Program-made: the position numbers and the translations under genes | Assembly (NCBI RefSeq): GCF_021698975.1 | Contig: NZ_SSXA01000022.1 | Coordinates: 1 to 48,205, forward strand | DNA: 48,205 bases | Source of the DNA: Blastococcus sp. KM273128 | GTDB taxonomy: Bacteria > Actinomycetota > Actinomycetes > Mycobacteriales > Geodermatophilaceae | Direction of reading: 5' to 3' | Shown here: one piece after another, positions 28,585 to 36,599 of the stretch | How positions within the stretch are numbered: the first letter of the stretch is position 1 | Layout: each line of letters opens with the position of its first letter | Notes under the pieces: model-generated | The model's database searches: none | What the model was told of the DNA's origin: nothing | Seen by the model: only the letters and a program-made list of their open reading frames with translations

Positions 28585-29559
28585 ATGACCACCCCGATCG
28601 ACTCGCCCCTGCTCGTCACCGGCCTGCCCCGCAGCGGGACGAGCTGGGTCGGCAAGATGCTGGAGGCCTCCGGCGAGGTCGTGTACGTCAACGAGCCGAT
28701 GAACCCGCAGCACCCGCCGGGCCACTCGCCCGGGGTCCTCGACGCCCGGGTGACCCGGCAGTTCCAGTACATCAGCGCCGAGGACGACGCCGCATGGCGC
28801 CGCGCCTTCGAGCAGACCCTCGGCCTGCGGTACCAGTTCCGCGCCGAGGTCCGGCAGAACCGGGCGGCCTACGACCTGGCCCGCATGGCCAAGTACGGCA
28901 CGACCTTCACGCTGGGCCGGCTGCGCGCCCGGCGGGCGATGCTCGACGACCCGTTCGCCGTGTTCTCCACCGGCTGGCTGGCCCGCGAGATGGGCTGCCG
29001 CGCGGTGGTGCTGGTGCGCGACCCGGTCTCCTTCGTCGGGAGCTGGAAGAGCCTCGGCTGGACGATGCACTTCCACGAGCTGCTCGAGCAGCCGGCGCTG
29101 GTGCGCGACCACCTGGGCCCCTACGTCGAGCGGATGCAGCGCGCGGTCGGCTCCGACGACTGGCTGGCCCGCATCTGCCTGCTCTGGGAGGCGACCTACG
29201 ACGTCGTCGACCGGGCCTTCCGGCCGGTTCCGGGCGTCCACGTCGTGTCCTACGAGTCCCTGGTGCAGCAGCCCCTGGAGGGGTTCGCCGACCTCTACGG
29301 CCGGTTCGGCCTGACCTGGTCCCCCTCGGCCGAGGCGCGCGTCCGGGAGGCCACCACCGAGCGGCCCGGCGCCGAGCAGGGCTCGCACCGGTGGTCGCTC
29401 AAGGGCGGGCTGTCCCGCACCGCCTACCGGCCGATGGGCTCGGCGACCGCGCTGTCCACCTTCCGGTCCCGGCTGACGCCCGACGAGGTGGAGCGGGTGC
29501 GCGAGCTCACCGCGGAGGTGGCCGCCCGGGTCCTGCCGGGCACCGCTCCGGCGGCCTGA
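28585..29559 (+). CDS. Sulfotransferase family protein (2 of 3)
   Basis: A 324-residue protein. The PAPS 5' loop is VTGLPRSGTSWVGKML at the very N-terminus, and the 3' site is AVVLVRDPVSFVGSWKSLGW. A C-terminal SHRWSLKGGLSRTAYRPMG loop may position the acceptor. The sequence is quite unlike the first sulfotransferase, so it probably modifies another position or sugar. ATG at 28585 is chosen because GAGGTG lies six bases upstream; a GTG at 28576 overlapping the flippase stop is the alternative. It is the last gene of the plus-strand operon, closed by the hairpin at 29573-29618. Confidence 0.87.
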   Translation: MTTPIDSPLLVTGLPRSGTSWVGKMLEASGEVVYVNEPMNPQHPPGHSPGVLDARVTRQFQYISAEDDAAWRRAFEQTLGLRYQFRAEVRQNRAAYDLARMAKYGTTFTLGRLRARRAMLDDPFAVFSTGWLAREMGCRAVVLVRDPVSFVGSWKSLGWTMHFHELLEQPALVRDHLGPYVERMQRAVGSDDWLARICLLWEATYDVVDRAFRPVPGVHVVSYESLVQQPLEGFADLYGRFGLTWSPSAEARVREATTERPGAEQGSHRWSLKGGLSRTAYRPMGSATALSTFRSRLTPDEVERVRELTAEVAARVLPGTAPAA

Positions 29560-29572
29560 CGCCCGGAACGGA

Positions 29573-29618
29573 ACGACGCCGGTGCCCGCGCCCGGACGGG
29601 TGCGGGTACCGGCGTCGT
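29573..29618. terminator. Bidirectional hairpin between convergent genes
   Basis: An 18-base-pair stem (29573-29590 with 29601-29618, two G-U type positions) has a 10-base loop that can itself pair (CCCG/GGG). It lies between the stop of the sulfotransferase (29559) and the stop of the glycosyltransferase (29626), so it can serve both strands. Confidence 0.8.
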
Positions 29619-29625
29619 GCGGTGG

Positions 29626-30408
29626 TCAGTGCGAGCGGGTGGCGCGCACCCGGGTGCCGAGCGCCCAGCTCAGCAGGACCAGCGCGTACGGGGCGTCCTC
29701 CAGCACGTAGCGGCGGAACAGCCGCCGCGGCTCGTGCGCCAGGCGGTAGAGCCACTCCAGGCCCGCCGATCCCATCCACCGCGGCGCACGCCGGAGCTCG
29801 CCGGCGGCGAAGGGCAGCGCCGCCCCGCACCCCAGCCACCAGGCCGAGGGCAGCAGCGAGGTGAAGCTCTCGATGAGGTGCTCCTGCTTCGGGAAGCCCA
29901 GCCCCACGAAGACGATGTCCGGCTGGGCCGACAGCAGCATCTCGCGGCACTTGCCGAGCTCCTCGGGATCGTGCTCGAAGCCGAGCGGCGGGGAGCAGGC
30001 ACCGACGACCTTGAGCCCGGGGTAGGCGGCCTGCAACGCCTCACCCGCCCGGTCCGGCACGCCGGGCGCGCCACCGAGCAGGAAGATGCTGCGCCCGTCC
30101 TCCGCCGCGGCCGCGCTGAGCGACCAGAGCAGGTCCGCGCCGGTGACGCGGGTGGGCAGCGGGCGGCCGGCCAGCCGGGCCGCCCAGACGACGGGGGCGC
30201 CGTCGGCGACGCTGATGTCGGCCGAGCCGATCAGACCGGCCAGCGCCGGGTCGCGCGCGGCCCGCCGGAGGTGGTCGACGTTGGGCGTGGCGATCCAGCC
30301 GCCCCGCCCGAAGACCAGCGCCGCGCGCACGCGCTCGACGACCTCGGCCTCGGTGAGGACGTCGATCGGCAGACCGCCGACCACGATGCGCCGCTCACCC
30401 TCCGTCAT
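29626..30408 (-). CDS. WecG/TagA/CpsF-family glycosyltransferase
   Basis: A 260-residue membrane-associated glycosyltransferase. The family motifs are all present: WIATPNVDHLRRAARDP, then DGAPVVWAARLAGRPLPTRV, FLLGGAPGVPDRAGEAL, IVFVGLGFPKQEHLIE and GCGAALPFAAGELRRAPRWM. A C-terminal basic helix (RLFRRYVLEDAPYALVLLSW) binds the membrane. Members add the second sugar (ManNAc or ManNAcA in known cases) to an undecaprenyl-diphosphate-linked sugar. It would act just after the initiating transferase at 32516-34021. ATG at 30408; a GTG two codons earlier is possible. It points opposite to its neighbours and has its own upstream region. Confidence 0.92.
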   Translation of the reverse strand: MTEGERRIVVGGLPIDVLTEAEVVERVRAALVFGRGGWIATPNVDHLRRAARDPALAGLIGSADISVADGAPVVWAARLAGRPLPTRVTGADLLWSLSAAAAEDGRSIFLLGGAPGVPDRAGEALQAAYPGLKVVGACSPPLGFEHDPEELGKCREMLLSAQPDIVFVGLGFPKQEHLIESFTSLLPSAWWLGCGAALPFAAGELRRAPRWMGSAGLEWLYRLAHEPRRLFRRYVLEDAPYALVLLSWALGTRVRATRSH

Positions 30409-30524
30409 GGTCACACGTGGATCTTCGGCGGGCGGCTGCGCTCTGATCAGTGCTTTCGGCCGGACCTCCCTCCAAGGAGGTAACGGCCGGTCACAACGAC
30501 CGCGGCCGGTGGGATCCTCGACGG
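30409..30524. promoter_or_regulatory. Divergent promoter region of the WecG-type and third sulfotransferase genes
   Basis: A 116-base intergenic space must contain promoters for both strands. It holds an inverted repeat ACCTCC-N6-GGAGGT near 30468-30485, within flanking CCGG elements. On the plus strand CGCTCTG (about 30440) repeats seven bases of the element found at 19113 and 34131. No clear -10 or -35 was identified. Confidence 0.35.
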
Positions 30525-31508
30525 GTGAGTTCCCCGAGCATCGACGGCGCCACCGCGCCCGCGGTCCACGCCGGCGGGCGTACCCGGGTGCTCTACCTCG
30601 GGGGCCTCGGTCGCAGCGGCACCACGGTGCTCGAGCGGGTGCTGGGCGAGCTGCCGGGCGTGTGCCCGGTCGGCGAGGTGGTCCACCTCTGGCAGCGCGG
30701 CGTCCTCGACGACGAGACCTGCGGCTGCGGGCAGCCGTTCAGCCGCTGCCCCTTCTGGACCGAGGTCGGCGCGGTCGCCTTCGGCGGCTGGGACCGCGCG
30801 CTGGCCGAGCGCATGGTGGCCCTGCGCGCCCAGGTGGACCGCTCGCGCCACATCGCCCGGCTGCTGCGCTCCCGCGGGCGCCACCGCGATCCGCGGCTGG
30901 CCGCCTACGTGGGCACCTACCGGGCGCTCCACCGGGCGATCGGCCAGGTCTCGGGCGGGGCCGTCGTCATCGACTCCAGCAAGCACTCCTCGCTCGCCTT
31001 CTGCCTGCGCACCGCGCCGGACCTGGACCTCCGCGTCGTCCACGTCGTCCGCGACCCGCGGGGCGTCGCCTACTCCTGGACCAAGGAGGTCCGGCGGCCC
31101 GAAACCGGCGGCGAGGCGCTGATGACCCGCTACTCCCCCACCCGCTCCTCGGCCCTGTGGCTCGGGCACAACGTCTTCTTCGGGCTCCTCCGCCGGCTCG
31201 GCACCCCGACCCGGCGCCTGCGCTACGAGGACTTCGTGGCGCGGCCGGGGGCGGTCGTGGCGGACCTCGCCGACTTCGCCGGCCTCCCCGCCGGCTCGGG
31301 CGCCGGCGTCGTCGACGGGCACTCGGTCGTCCTGTCCCCCGCGCACACCGTCGCGGGGAACCCGATGCGGTTCCGCACCGGGCCGCTGACGCTGCGCCGG
31401 GACGACGCCTGGCGCACCGAGCTGCCGGCCGGGGACAAGCGGCTGGTCGGTGCGCTGACCCTGCCGCTGCTGGCGGTCTACGGCTACCTCCGCCGGGCCG
31501 CGCGGTGA
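30525..31508 (+). CDS. Sulfotransferase family protein (3 of 3)
   Basis: A 327-residue protein. The PAPS 5' loop is YLGGLGRSGTTVLERVLGEL. A Cys-rich insert CGCGQPFSRCPFW near residue 70 may bind zinc. The 3' site is VVHVVRDPRGVAYSWTKEV. VIDSSKHSS is another conserved piece of this sulfotransferase group. It belongs to a different subgroup from the two in the plus-strand operon. GTG at 30525 is the best start; upstream codons look non-coding. Its stop overlaps the GT2 start (GTGA), forming a two-gene operon. Confidence 0.87.
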   Translation: MSSPSIDGATAPAVHAGGRTRVLYLGGLGRSGTTVLERVLGELPGVCPVGEVVHLWQRGVLDDETCGCGQPFSRCPFWTEVGAVAFGGWDRALAERMVALRAQVDRSRHIARLLRSRGRHRDPRLAAYVGTYRALHRAIGQVSGGAVVIDSSKHSSLAFCLRTAPDLDLRVVHVVRDPRGVAYSWTKEVRRPETGGEALMTRYSPTRSSALWLGHNVFFGLLRRLGTPTRRLRYEDFVARPGAVVADLADFAGLPAGSGAGVVDGHSVVLSPAHTVAGNPMRFRTGPLTLRRDDAWRTELPAGDKRLVGALTLPLLAVYGYLRRAAR

Positions 31509-32452
31509 ACCAGCCCGCCGGCTCCGGCGCGCCCACCGTCGGCGTCGTCGTCCCGACGCACGACCGGCCCCAGCTGCTCCGGGAGACCCTGGCGGCGGTG
31601 CTGGGCCAGGAGCTCGACCCCGCCGAGGCGGCCGGTCTCGACGTCGTCGTGGTCTACGACCGCGCCGCACCCGACCGGTCGCTGGAGGCCATGAGCCGGC
31701 CCGGCCGCCGCGTCCGGGTGCTCGTCAACGAGCGCAGCCCGGGGCTGGCCGGGGCGCGGAACACCGGGATCCTCGCCCTGGACACCGACTGGGTGGCCTT
31801 CTGCGACGACGACGACACGTGGCTGCCCGGGAAGCTCCGCGCCCAGCTGGCGCGGGCCCGGCAGCACCCCGGGGCGCCGCTGGTCACCACGGCGGTGTGC
31901 GTCCGGTTCGAGGACCAGGAGGTGCCCCGCTTGGCCGGTGTCGACGAGGTCACCTCCGAGCAGCTGACCCGCAGCCGCATGTCGATGCTGCACAGCTCGA
32001 CGCTCCTGCTCCGCCGCTCGGCGCTCCTGGGCCCCCTGGGCCTGGTGGACGAGGGCATCCCCGGCAGCCAGAACGAGGACTGGGACATGCTGCTGCGCGC
32101 GGCCGCGCTCGCCCCGATCCCGCACGTGGACGAGCCGCTGGTCCGGGTGCTGTGGGGCCGCAGCTCGCACTTCGCCCGGCAGTGGCGGACCCGCGTCGAG
32201 TCGCTGACCTGGATGCTGCAGCGGCACCCGGCGATCGCCGCCGACCGCGTCGGGGCCGCCCGGGTCTACGGGCAGCTCGCCTTCGGCCACGCCGCCCTCG
32301 GGCAGCGCCGGGACGCCGCCCGGTGGGCCGCCCGGGCGCTGCGCCGCCGCGTCGCGGAGCCGCGTGCCTTCCTCGCGCTCACCGTGGCCACCCGGCTGGT
32401 GCCGGCCGACACGGTGATGGCGGTCCTGCACCGCCGCGGCCGCGGCGTCTGA
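31505..32452 (+). CDS. GT2 family glycosyltransferase
   Basis: A 315-residue GT-A fold enzyme. VGVVVPTHDRPQLLRETL opens the nucleotide-binding fold; SPGLAGARNTGI is a family motif. The metal-binding acids are in FCDDDDTWLPGKL (residues about 101-104), and SQNEDWDMLLRA carries the usual catalytic ED. A helical C-terminus of about 90 residues follows. It would add a sugar from a nucleotide sugar to the lipid-linked repeat unit. Only this enzyme, the WecG-type enzyme and the initiating transferase are glycosyl-adding enzymes in the window, so the unit is simple or other transferases lie elsewhere. Confidence 0.9.
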   Translation: MNQPAGSGAPTVGVVVPTHDRPQLLRETLAAVLGQELDPAEAAGLDVVVVYDRAAPDRSLEAMSRPGRRVRVLVNERSPGLAGARNTGILALDTDWVAFCDDDDTWLPGKLRAQLARARQHPGAPLVTTAVCVRFEDQEVPRLAGVDEVTSEQLTRSRMSMLHSSTLLLRRSALLGPLGLVDEGIPGSQNEDWDMLLRAAALAPIPHVDEPLVRVLWGRSSHFARQWRTRVESLTWMLQRHPAIAADRVGAARVYGQLAFGHAALGQRRDAARWAARALRRRVAEPRAFLALTVATRLVPADTVMAVLHRRGRGV

Positions 32453-32462
32453 CCCGGCTCCC

Positions 32463-32510
32463 CCACGACGAGGGGCCCCGACCGCGCGCGGTCGGGGCCC
32501 CTCGTCGTGG
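32463..32510. terminator. Perfect 48-base palindrome, bidirectional terminator
   Basis: The two 24-base arms (32463-32486 and 32487-32510) are exact reverse complements with no central spacer. It lies in the 63 bases between two convergent stop codons (32452 and 32516). As RNA it would form a very stable hairpin on either strand. Confidence 0.85.
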
Positions 32511-32515
32511 ACGGC

Positions 32516-34021
32516 TCAGTAGGCGCCGGAGCGGCTCAGCACGGCGCGCACGGTCTTGACCAGGATGAGCGCGTCGGTCGCCAGCGACCAGTTCTCGACG
32601 TAGCGCAGGTCCAGCCGGACCGACTCCTCCCACGACAGGTCGCTCCGCCCGGAGATCTGCCACAGCCCCGTCAGGCCCGGCTTGACCAGCAGCCGGCGGC
32701 TCACCGAGGTGTCGTAGCGGGCGACCTCGTCGGGCAGCGGAGGGCGCGGGCCGACCAGCGACATCGAGCCGCCGAGCACGTTGAGCAGCTGCGGCAGCTC
32801 GTCGAGGGACAGCCGGCGGAGCAACCGCCCCACCGGCGTCACGCGGGGGTCGGCGCGCAGCTTGAACAGCAGGCCGTCGGAGATGTTGCCGGCCCGCAGG
32901 ACGTCCAGCTGGCGGTCGGCGTCGACCACCATGCTGCGGAACTTCAGCATGGTGAACGTGCGCCCGCCCAGGCCCACCCGCTGCTGGCGGTAGAGCACCG
33001 GGCCGCGGCTGGTCAGGCCGACCGCGGCGGCGATCAGCAGCAGCACCGGCGACAGCAGCAGCAGCGCGAACACGGCCGCGGCGCGGTCGGCCCCGCCCTT
33101 GACCACCCGGCGCCAGCCCTCGAAGCACGGCTGCTCGACCGAGAGCAGCGGCAGCCCCTCGAACGGGCGGATGTGGAGCCGCGGACCGGCGACCTCGATC
33201 AGCCCCGGGGCCACCAGGAGCTCGAGCCCGGTGCCTTCCAGCTGCCAGGAGAGCCGGCGCAGGTACTCGGCCGCGGTCTCGCTGGCGGAGGTGACCGCGA
33301 TCGTGTCCGCGCCGTACGACGCGGCCAGCTGCAGCACGTCGCCCAGGCCGCCGACGGGCACCCCGGACTGCTCGGCGACGCGCGTGCGGTCGGCCGGCGT
33401 GACCGCCGCGGCGACCACGTCCAGCCCCGCGTACCGCTCGCGCTGCAGCCGGGTGACCAGGTCGAGCACGGCGCCGCCGCGGCCGACGACGACCACCTTC
33501 TTGGTGCAGCGCCCCTGGGCGCGCAGCCGGCGCAGCCGGGCCCGCGCCGCGTACCTGCCCAGCAGGGTGGCGAAGACGAGCGCCGGGATCGCGACCACGA
33601 CCAGCAGCCGGCTGAGCTCGAGGTCGAACAGGTAGGAGGTGAAGCTGGTCAGGGCCAGGAGGAGGAAGCCGGCCCGGCCGACCCTCCGGTACTCGTCGCT
33701 GCCGGTGCCGTAGACCCGCTAGGCGTAGGCGCCGGTGGTGGCGAGCAGCACCGGCCAGGCGACGAGCACGGCCAGCGCCGCCCACAGCAGCGGGGTGGCC
33801 GCGGCGATCTGCCCGCCCCGGCCGACGAGGACCAGCGCGCCGGCCAGGCCCGCCCCCAGGGTCTCCCCCGCCACCAGGGCGACGGTGTAGGAGCGGACCC
33901 AGGCCGGTGACGGGCGGCGGACCGGCCCGCGCAGCCGCGGGGGCGGCTCGGCGGCCGACCCGCCGGGGACTCCCGGCAGGATGTCCGCCCCGGTACTCGC
34001 CTGCTGGCGGTCCAGAAGCAT
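32516..34021 (-). pseudogene. EPS polyprenyl glycosylphosphotransferase gene interrupted by an in-frame TAG
   Basis: The family starts polymer synthesis by moving a sugar-1-phosphate onto undecaprenyl phosphate. An N-terminal part (34021-33722, 100 residues, WVRSYTVALVAGETLGAGLA helices) ends at TAG 33719-33721. The same frame continues at once as RVYGTGSDEYRRVGRAG, a normal membrane region, a nucleotide-binding-like segment (KKVVVVGRGG), and the complete catalytic part: KFRSMV, RLSLDELPQLLNVLGGSMSL, VGPRPPLPDEV, KPGLTGLWQISGRSDLSWEE. Frame and sense are preserved on both sides, so a single base change explains it. The catalytic domain could be made by restart at a GTG near 33598 (360 residues). 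Pseudogene, recent mutation, sequencing error or readthrough remain open. Confidence 0.85.
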
Positions 34022-34023
34022 GC

Positions 34024-34034
34024 GTCCCCCCGAA
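34024..34034 (-). promoter_or_regulatory. Leader motif TTCGGGGGGAC before the transferase start
   Basis: The identical 11-mer is at 19037-19047 just before the PKD-gene start, and TTGGGGGGAC is at 21797-21806 before the Wzz gene. It probably includes the ribosome-binding site (G-run pairing with CCUCC through G-U pairs). A similar GGGGGGA also precedes cysD, so the G-run alone is not specific. Confidence 0.45.
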
Positions 34035-34130
34035 CGAGATCACGCGCCGTGGCCGCTCCGGAGCCCCCGGGTCGGCGGCGAGCCGGTGGACAGCGACCTC
34101 ACGGCGCGTGGACGTGCTGACTGCCCCCGA

Positions 34131-34159
34131 CACTCACAGAGCGTCATGAGAGAGGTCAA
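34131..34159 (-). promoter_or_regulatory. Promoter-like element upstream of the EPS transferase gene
   Basis: On the minus strand TTGACC (34159-34154), 17 bases, TGAGTG (34136-34131), containing the 11-mer ACGCTCTGTGA (34144-34134). The TTGACC matches a -35; the -10 is weak. Ungapped alignment with 19113-19141 matches 18 of the first 26 positions. Confidence 0.5.
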
Positions 34160-34211
34160 TCCACCGCGTCGCCCTTTCACCCCAACGGGGGCGACGGCCC
34201 GCGGTCCCGGC

Positions 34212-34859
34212 TCAGGTGCGCGGGTGGACCTGGTTCTGCGCGGCCTCCAGCCCGGTGGCCAGCAGCGCCTCGGTCGCGTCCGCGGCCTCGACCAGCAGCA
34301 GGTCGAGCTCCTTGCGCTCGGTCGCCGAGAAGTCCCGGAGCACGAAGTCGGCCGGGTCCTGCCGGCCGGGCGGCCGGCCGATGCCCACGCGGACGCGCAG
34401 GTACTCCCGGGTGCCGGTCGAGCGGGTGATCGATCGCAGGCCGTTGTGGCCGCCCTCCCCGCCACCGCGCTTGAGCCGCACGACCCCGTAGTCGATGTCC
34501 AGCTCGTCGTGGACGACGACGAGCTGCTCGGGCGGAAGCTTGTGGTAGTCGAGCAGGCCGCGCACCGGACCGCCGGACTCGTTCATGTAGGTGGACGGCT
34601 GGGCGAGCACCACCCGCCGCCCCGCCAGCCGGCCCTCGCCGGAGGCCGCCCGGGCCCGCGCCCCCTTGCCGGGGGCGAGCCGGATCCCGGCCCGGCGCGC
34701 CAGCTCGTCGAGGACCATCGCGCCCACGTTGTGCCGGTTGCCGGCGTAGGCCGGGCCCGGGTTGCCGAGCCCGACGACCAGGAAGGGACCCTCGGACGGC
34801 GGGGACGCCGCAGGGGCGCCGGCGGTGCCGGCGCCCCTGCGGTCCGTGCTCTCGGTCAG
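34212..34859 (-). CDS. pth: Peptidyl-tRNA hydrolase, no conventional start codon
   Basis: Releases tRNA from stalled peptidyl-tRNA; essential in most bacteria. The fold is complete: [20 protein letters not shown] with the catalytic His of RHN, then [38 protein letters not shown] and GGHNGLRSI. However, GLGNPG lies upstream of the first in-frame GTG (34727), which could not be the start because it would delete the active site. The open frame above contains no ATG, GTG or TTG back to a stop inside rplY. CTG at 34859 (reading LTES) sits 8 bases after the rplY stop with GAGG upstream and is used here, giving 215 residues. Confidence 0.9.
   Translation of the reverse strand: MTESTDRRGAGTAGAPAASPPSEGPFLVVGLGNPGPAYAGNRHNVGAMVLDELARRAGIRLAPGKGARARAASGEGRLAGRRVVLAQPSTYMNESGGPVRGLLDYHKLPPEQLVVVHDELDIDYGVVRLKRGGGEGGHNGLRSITRSTGTREYLRVRVGIGRPPGRQDPADFVLRDFSATERKELDLLLVEAADATEALLATGLEAAQNQVHPRT
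34811..34839 (-). other. Perfect 13-base-pair hairpin between rplY and the pth core
   Basis: Arms 34811-34823 and 34827-34839 pair perfectly around a 3-base loop, 29 bases after the rplY stop. It lies inside the pth frame if translation starts at the CTG, encoding an Ala/Gly-rich stretch. It could be an attenuator or terminator after rplY, or a structure limiting pth translation. Confidence 0.6.
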
Positions 34860-34867
34860 CGGGTGCC

Positions 34868-35581
34868 TCAGTCGTTCTTGCTGTTCTCGGCGGCGTCCAT
34901 CGACTCGCCGCTGCCCTGGTCGAGCGGCTCGGGCACGACGTCGCCCTCACCGGCGCCCTCGGCGGCCTCCGCGGACTCCTCGCGCTCGATGCCGACCTCG
35001 GCCTCGGCCTCGGCGAGCTCGGCCTCGAGGGCCTCGGCGGTCGGGGCGGCCATCACGTTGACGACGAGCGCCTCGGCGTCGGTGAGCAGGGTGGCACCGC
35101 CGGGCAGGCTCAGCTCGCCCGCGTGCACGCCCTGGCCGGCCTCGCGGCCGGTGACGTCGACCTCGACGGCCTCCGGGATGGCGGTGGCCGGCACCTCCAC
35201 CGAGACGGTGTTGAGCTCGATGCTCACCAGGGTCTCGGGGGCGGCGTCACCGGTGACGTGCACCGGGACGTCGACGGTGACCTTCTCGCCGCGGCGGACG
35301 ACCAGCAGGTCGACGTGCTCGTGGACGCGGGTCAGCGGGTCGCGCTGCACGGCCTTGGTGAGGGCCAGCTGCTCCTTGCCGTCCAGGACGACGGTCAGCA
35401 GGACGTTGCTGCCGCCGTTGCGCAGCGCGGCGGCGAACTCGAGCGCCGGCAGGGACAGGTGGACGACGTCCTGGCCGTGCCCGTACAGGACGGCGGGGAC
35501 GCGGCCGGCGCGCCGGGTGCGGCGGGCGCTGCCCTTGCCGAACTCGGTGCGGGTCTCGGCCTCGAGACGGAAGTCAGCCAC
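34868..35581 (-). CDS. rplY: 50S ribosomal protein L25/general stress protein Ctc
   Basis: A 237-residue two-domain L25 (TL5/CTC type). The N-terminal 5S-rRNA-binding domain ([49 protein letters not shown]) is followed by the C-terminal beta domain ([19 protein letters not shown]). An acidic tail with [17 protein letters not shown] ends the protein. GTG at 35581 follows GAGGAG at 9-base spacing. pth is directly downstream, as in most actinobacteria. The upstream 241 bases to cysQ must hold divergent promoters; nothing clear is seen there. Confidence 0.95.
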   Translation of the reverse strand: MADFRLEAETRTEFGKGSARRTRRAGRVPAVLYGHGQDVVHLSLPALEFAAALRNGGSNVLLTVVLDGKEQLALTKAVQRDPLTRVHEHVDLLVVRRGEKVTVDVPVHVTGDAAPETLVSIELNTVSVEVPATAIPEAVEVDVTGREAGQGVHAGELSLPGGATLLTDAEALVVNVMAAPTAEALEAELAEAEAEVGIEREESAEAAEGAGEGDVVPEPLDQGSGESMDAAENSKND

Positions 35582-35822
35582 GGTGGTGTGCTCCTCGGGA
35601 AGGTGGATCGGTCTGCGGGCCGGCGACCGGGCGCAGCACACCCCACGGGGCACACGCACGTCGATCACGGAGTACGGGCGGACCGTCTCCCTCGCCGGGC
35701 AACGGGAGACACGGTACCCCAGACCGGCAGCGGGCCGGCGCCTGACCCGGAGGGATGAGGGCGGGTGCTGCAGCGACGGCTGATCGCCCACCATCGGCTC
35801 ACCGCCGGTGAATGGAAGAGGA

Positions 35823-36599
35823 ATGCACTCAGGAACTGACCACGCCCTCGCGCACGCCCTGGCCACGTCGGCCGGCGAGGTGCTGCTCCGCGTCCGGAGC
35901 GGCTCCTACCCGGGCACCGACGCGCTCAAGGACGCCGGCGACGCCGCGGCGCACGCGCACCTGGTCACCCGCCTGCGGGCGGCGCGCCCGGGCGACGCGG
36001 TGCTCTCCGAGGAGGGCGCGGACGACGCCGCCCGGCTGGGCGCCGACCGGGTCTGGATCGTCGACCCGCTGGACGGCACCCGCGAGTTCGCCGAGGCCGG
36101 CCGCACGGACTGGGCGGTGCACGTCGCGCTGTGGGAGCGCGGCGAGCTGGTCGCCGGCGCCGTGGCGCTGCCGGCCGAGGGCGTCACGCTGGGCACCGCC
36201 ACGCCCGCGGCGCTGCCCGCACGGGCCGAGGGACCGGTGCGGCTGGCGGTCAGCCGCAGCCGCCCACCGGCGCTCGTGCAGGAGCTGGCCGCCGCGCTGG
36301 GGGCCGAGCTCGTGCCGATGGGATCGGCCGGCGTCAAGGCGATGGCGGTGGTGCGCGGCCAGGCCGACGCCTACGTGCACGGCGGGGGCCAGTACGAGTG
36401 GGACTCCGCCGCACCGGTCGCCGTCGCCCGCGCCGCCGGCGCGCACACGAGCCGGGTCGACGGCTCGCCGCTGGCCTACAACCAGGCCGACCCGTACCTG
36501 CCGGACCTGGTGGTCTGCCGGCCGGAGCTGACCGGGCGGCTGCTCGGCGCCCTGGCGGACCTGGGCCCGGCCCGCACCGATGGGGGGAACCGCGCATGA
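35823..36599 (+). CDS. cysQ: CysQ-type 3'(2'),5'-bisphosphate nucleotidase
   Basis: A 258-residue Mg-dependent, Li-sensitive phosphatase of the inositol monophosphatase fold. Metal-binding motifs are SEEGADD, then DPLDGTREFAEAGRTDWAVH, and YEWDSAAPVAVARAAG near the C-terminus; GSAGVKAMAVVRGQADAYVH is the other family signature. It turns PAP into AMP, removing the product that inhibits sulfotransferases, and can also act on PAPS. ATG at 35823 lies behind a GGAAGAGGA stretch; a GTG at 35808 is the alternative. It overlaps cysD in an ATGA and leads the sulfate activation operon. Confidence 0.92.
   Translation: MHSGTDHALAHALATSAGEVLLRVRSGSYPGTDALKDAGDAAAHAHLVTRLRAARPGDAVLSEEGADDAARLGADRVWIVDPLDGTREFAEAGRTDWAVHVALWERGELVAGAVALPAEGVTLGTATPAALPARAEGPVRLAVSRSRPPALVQELAAALGAELVPMGSAGVKAMAVVRGQADAYVHGGGQYEWDSAAPVAVARAAGAHTSRVDGSPLAYNQADPYLPDLVVCRPELTGRLLGALADLGPARTDGGNRA

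Noticed and set aside
33719..33721. Programmed recoding of TAG (pyrrolysine or readthrough)
   Set aside because: No pyl genes or recoding signals are seen, and actinobacteria of this type are not known to use pyrrolysine; mutation or sequence error is simpler.
34168..34195. Terminator downstream of pth
   Set aside because: Only a 7-base-pair stem with a 14-base loop; too weak to call without RNA data.
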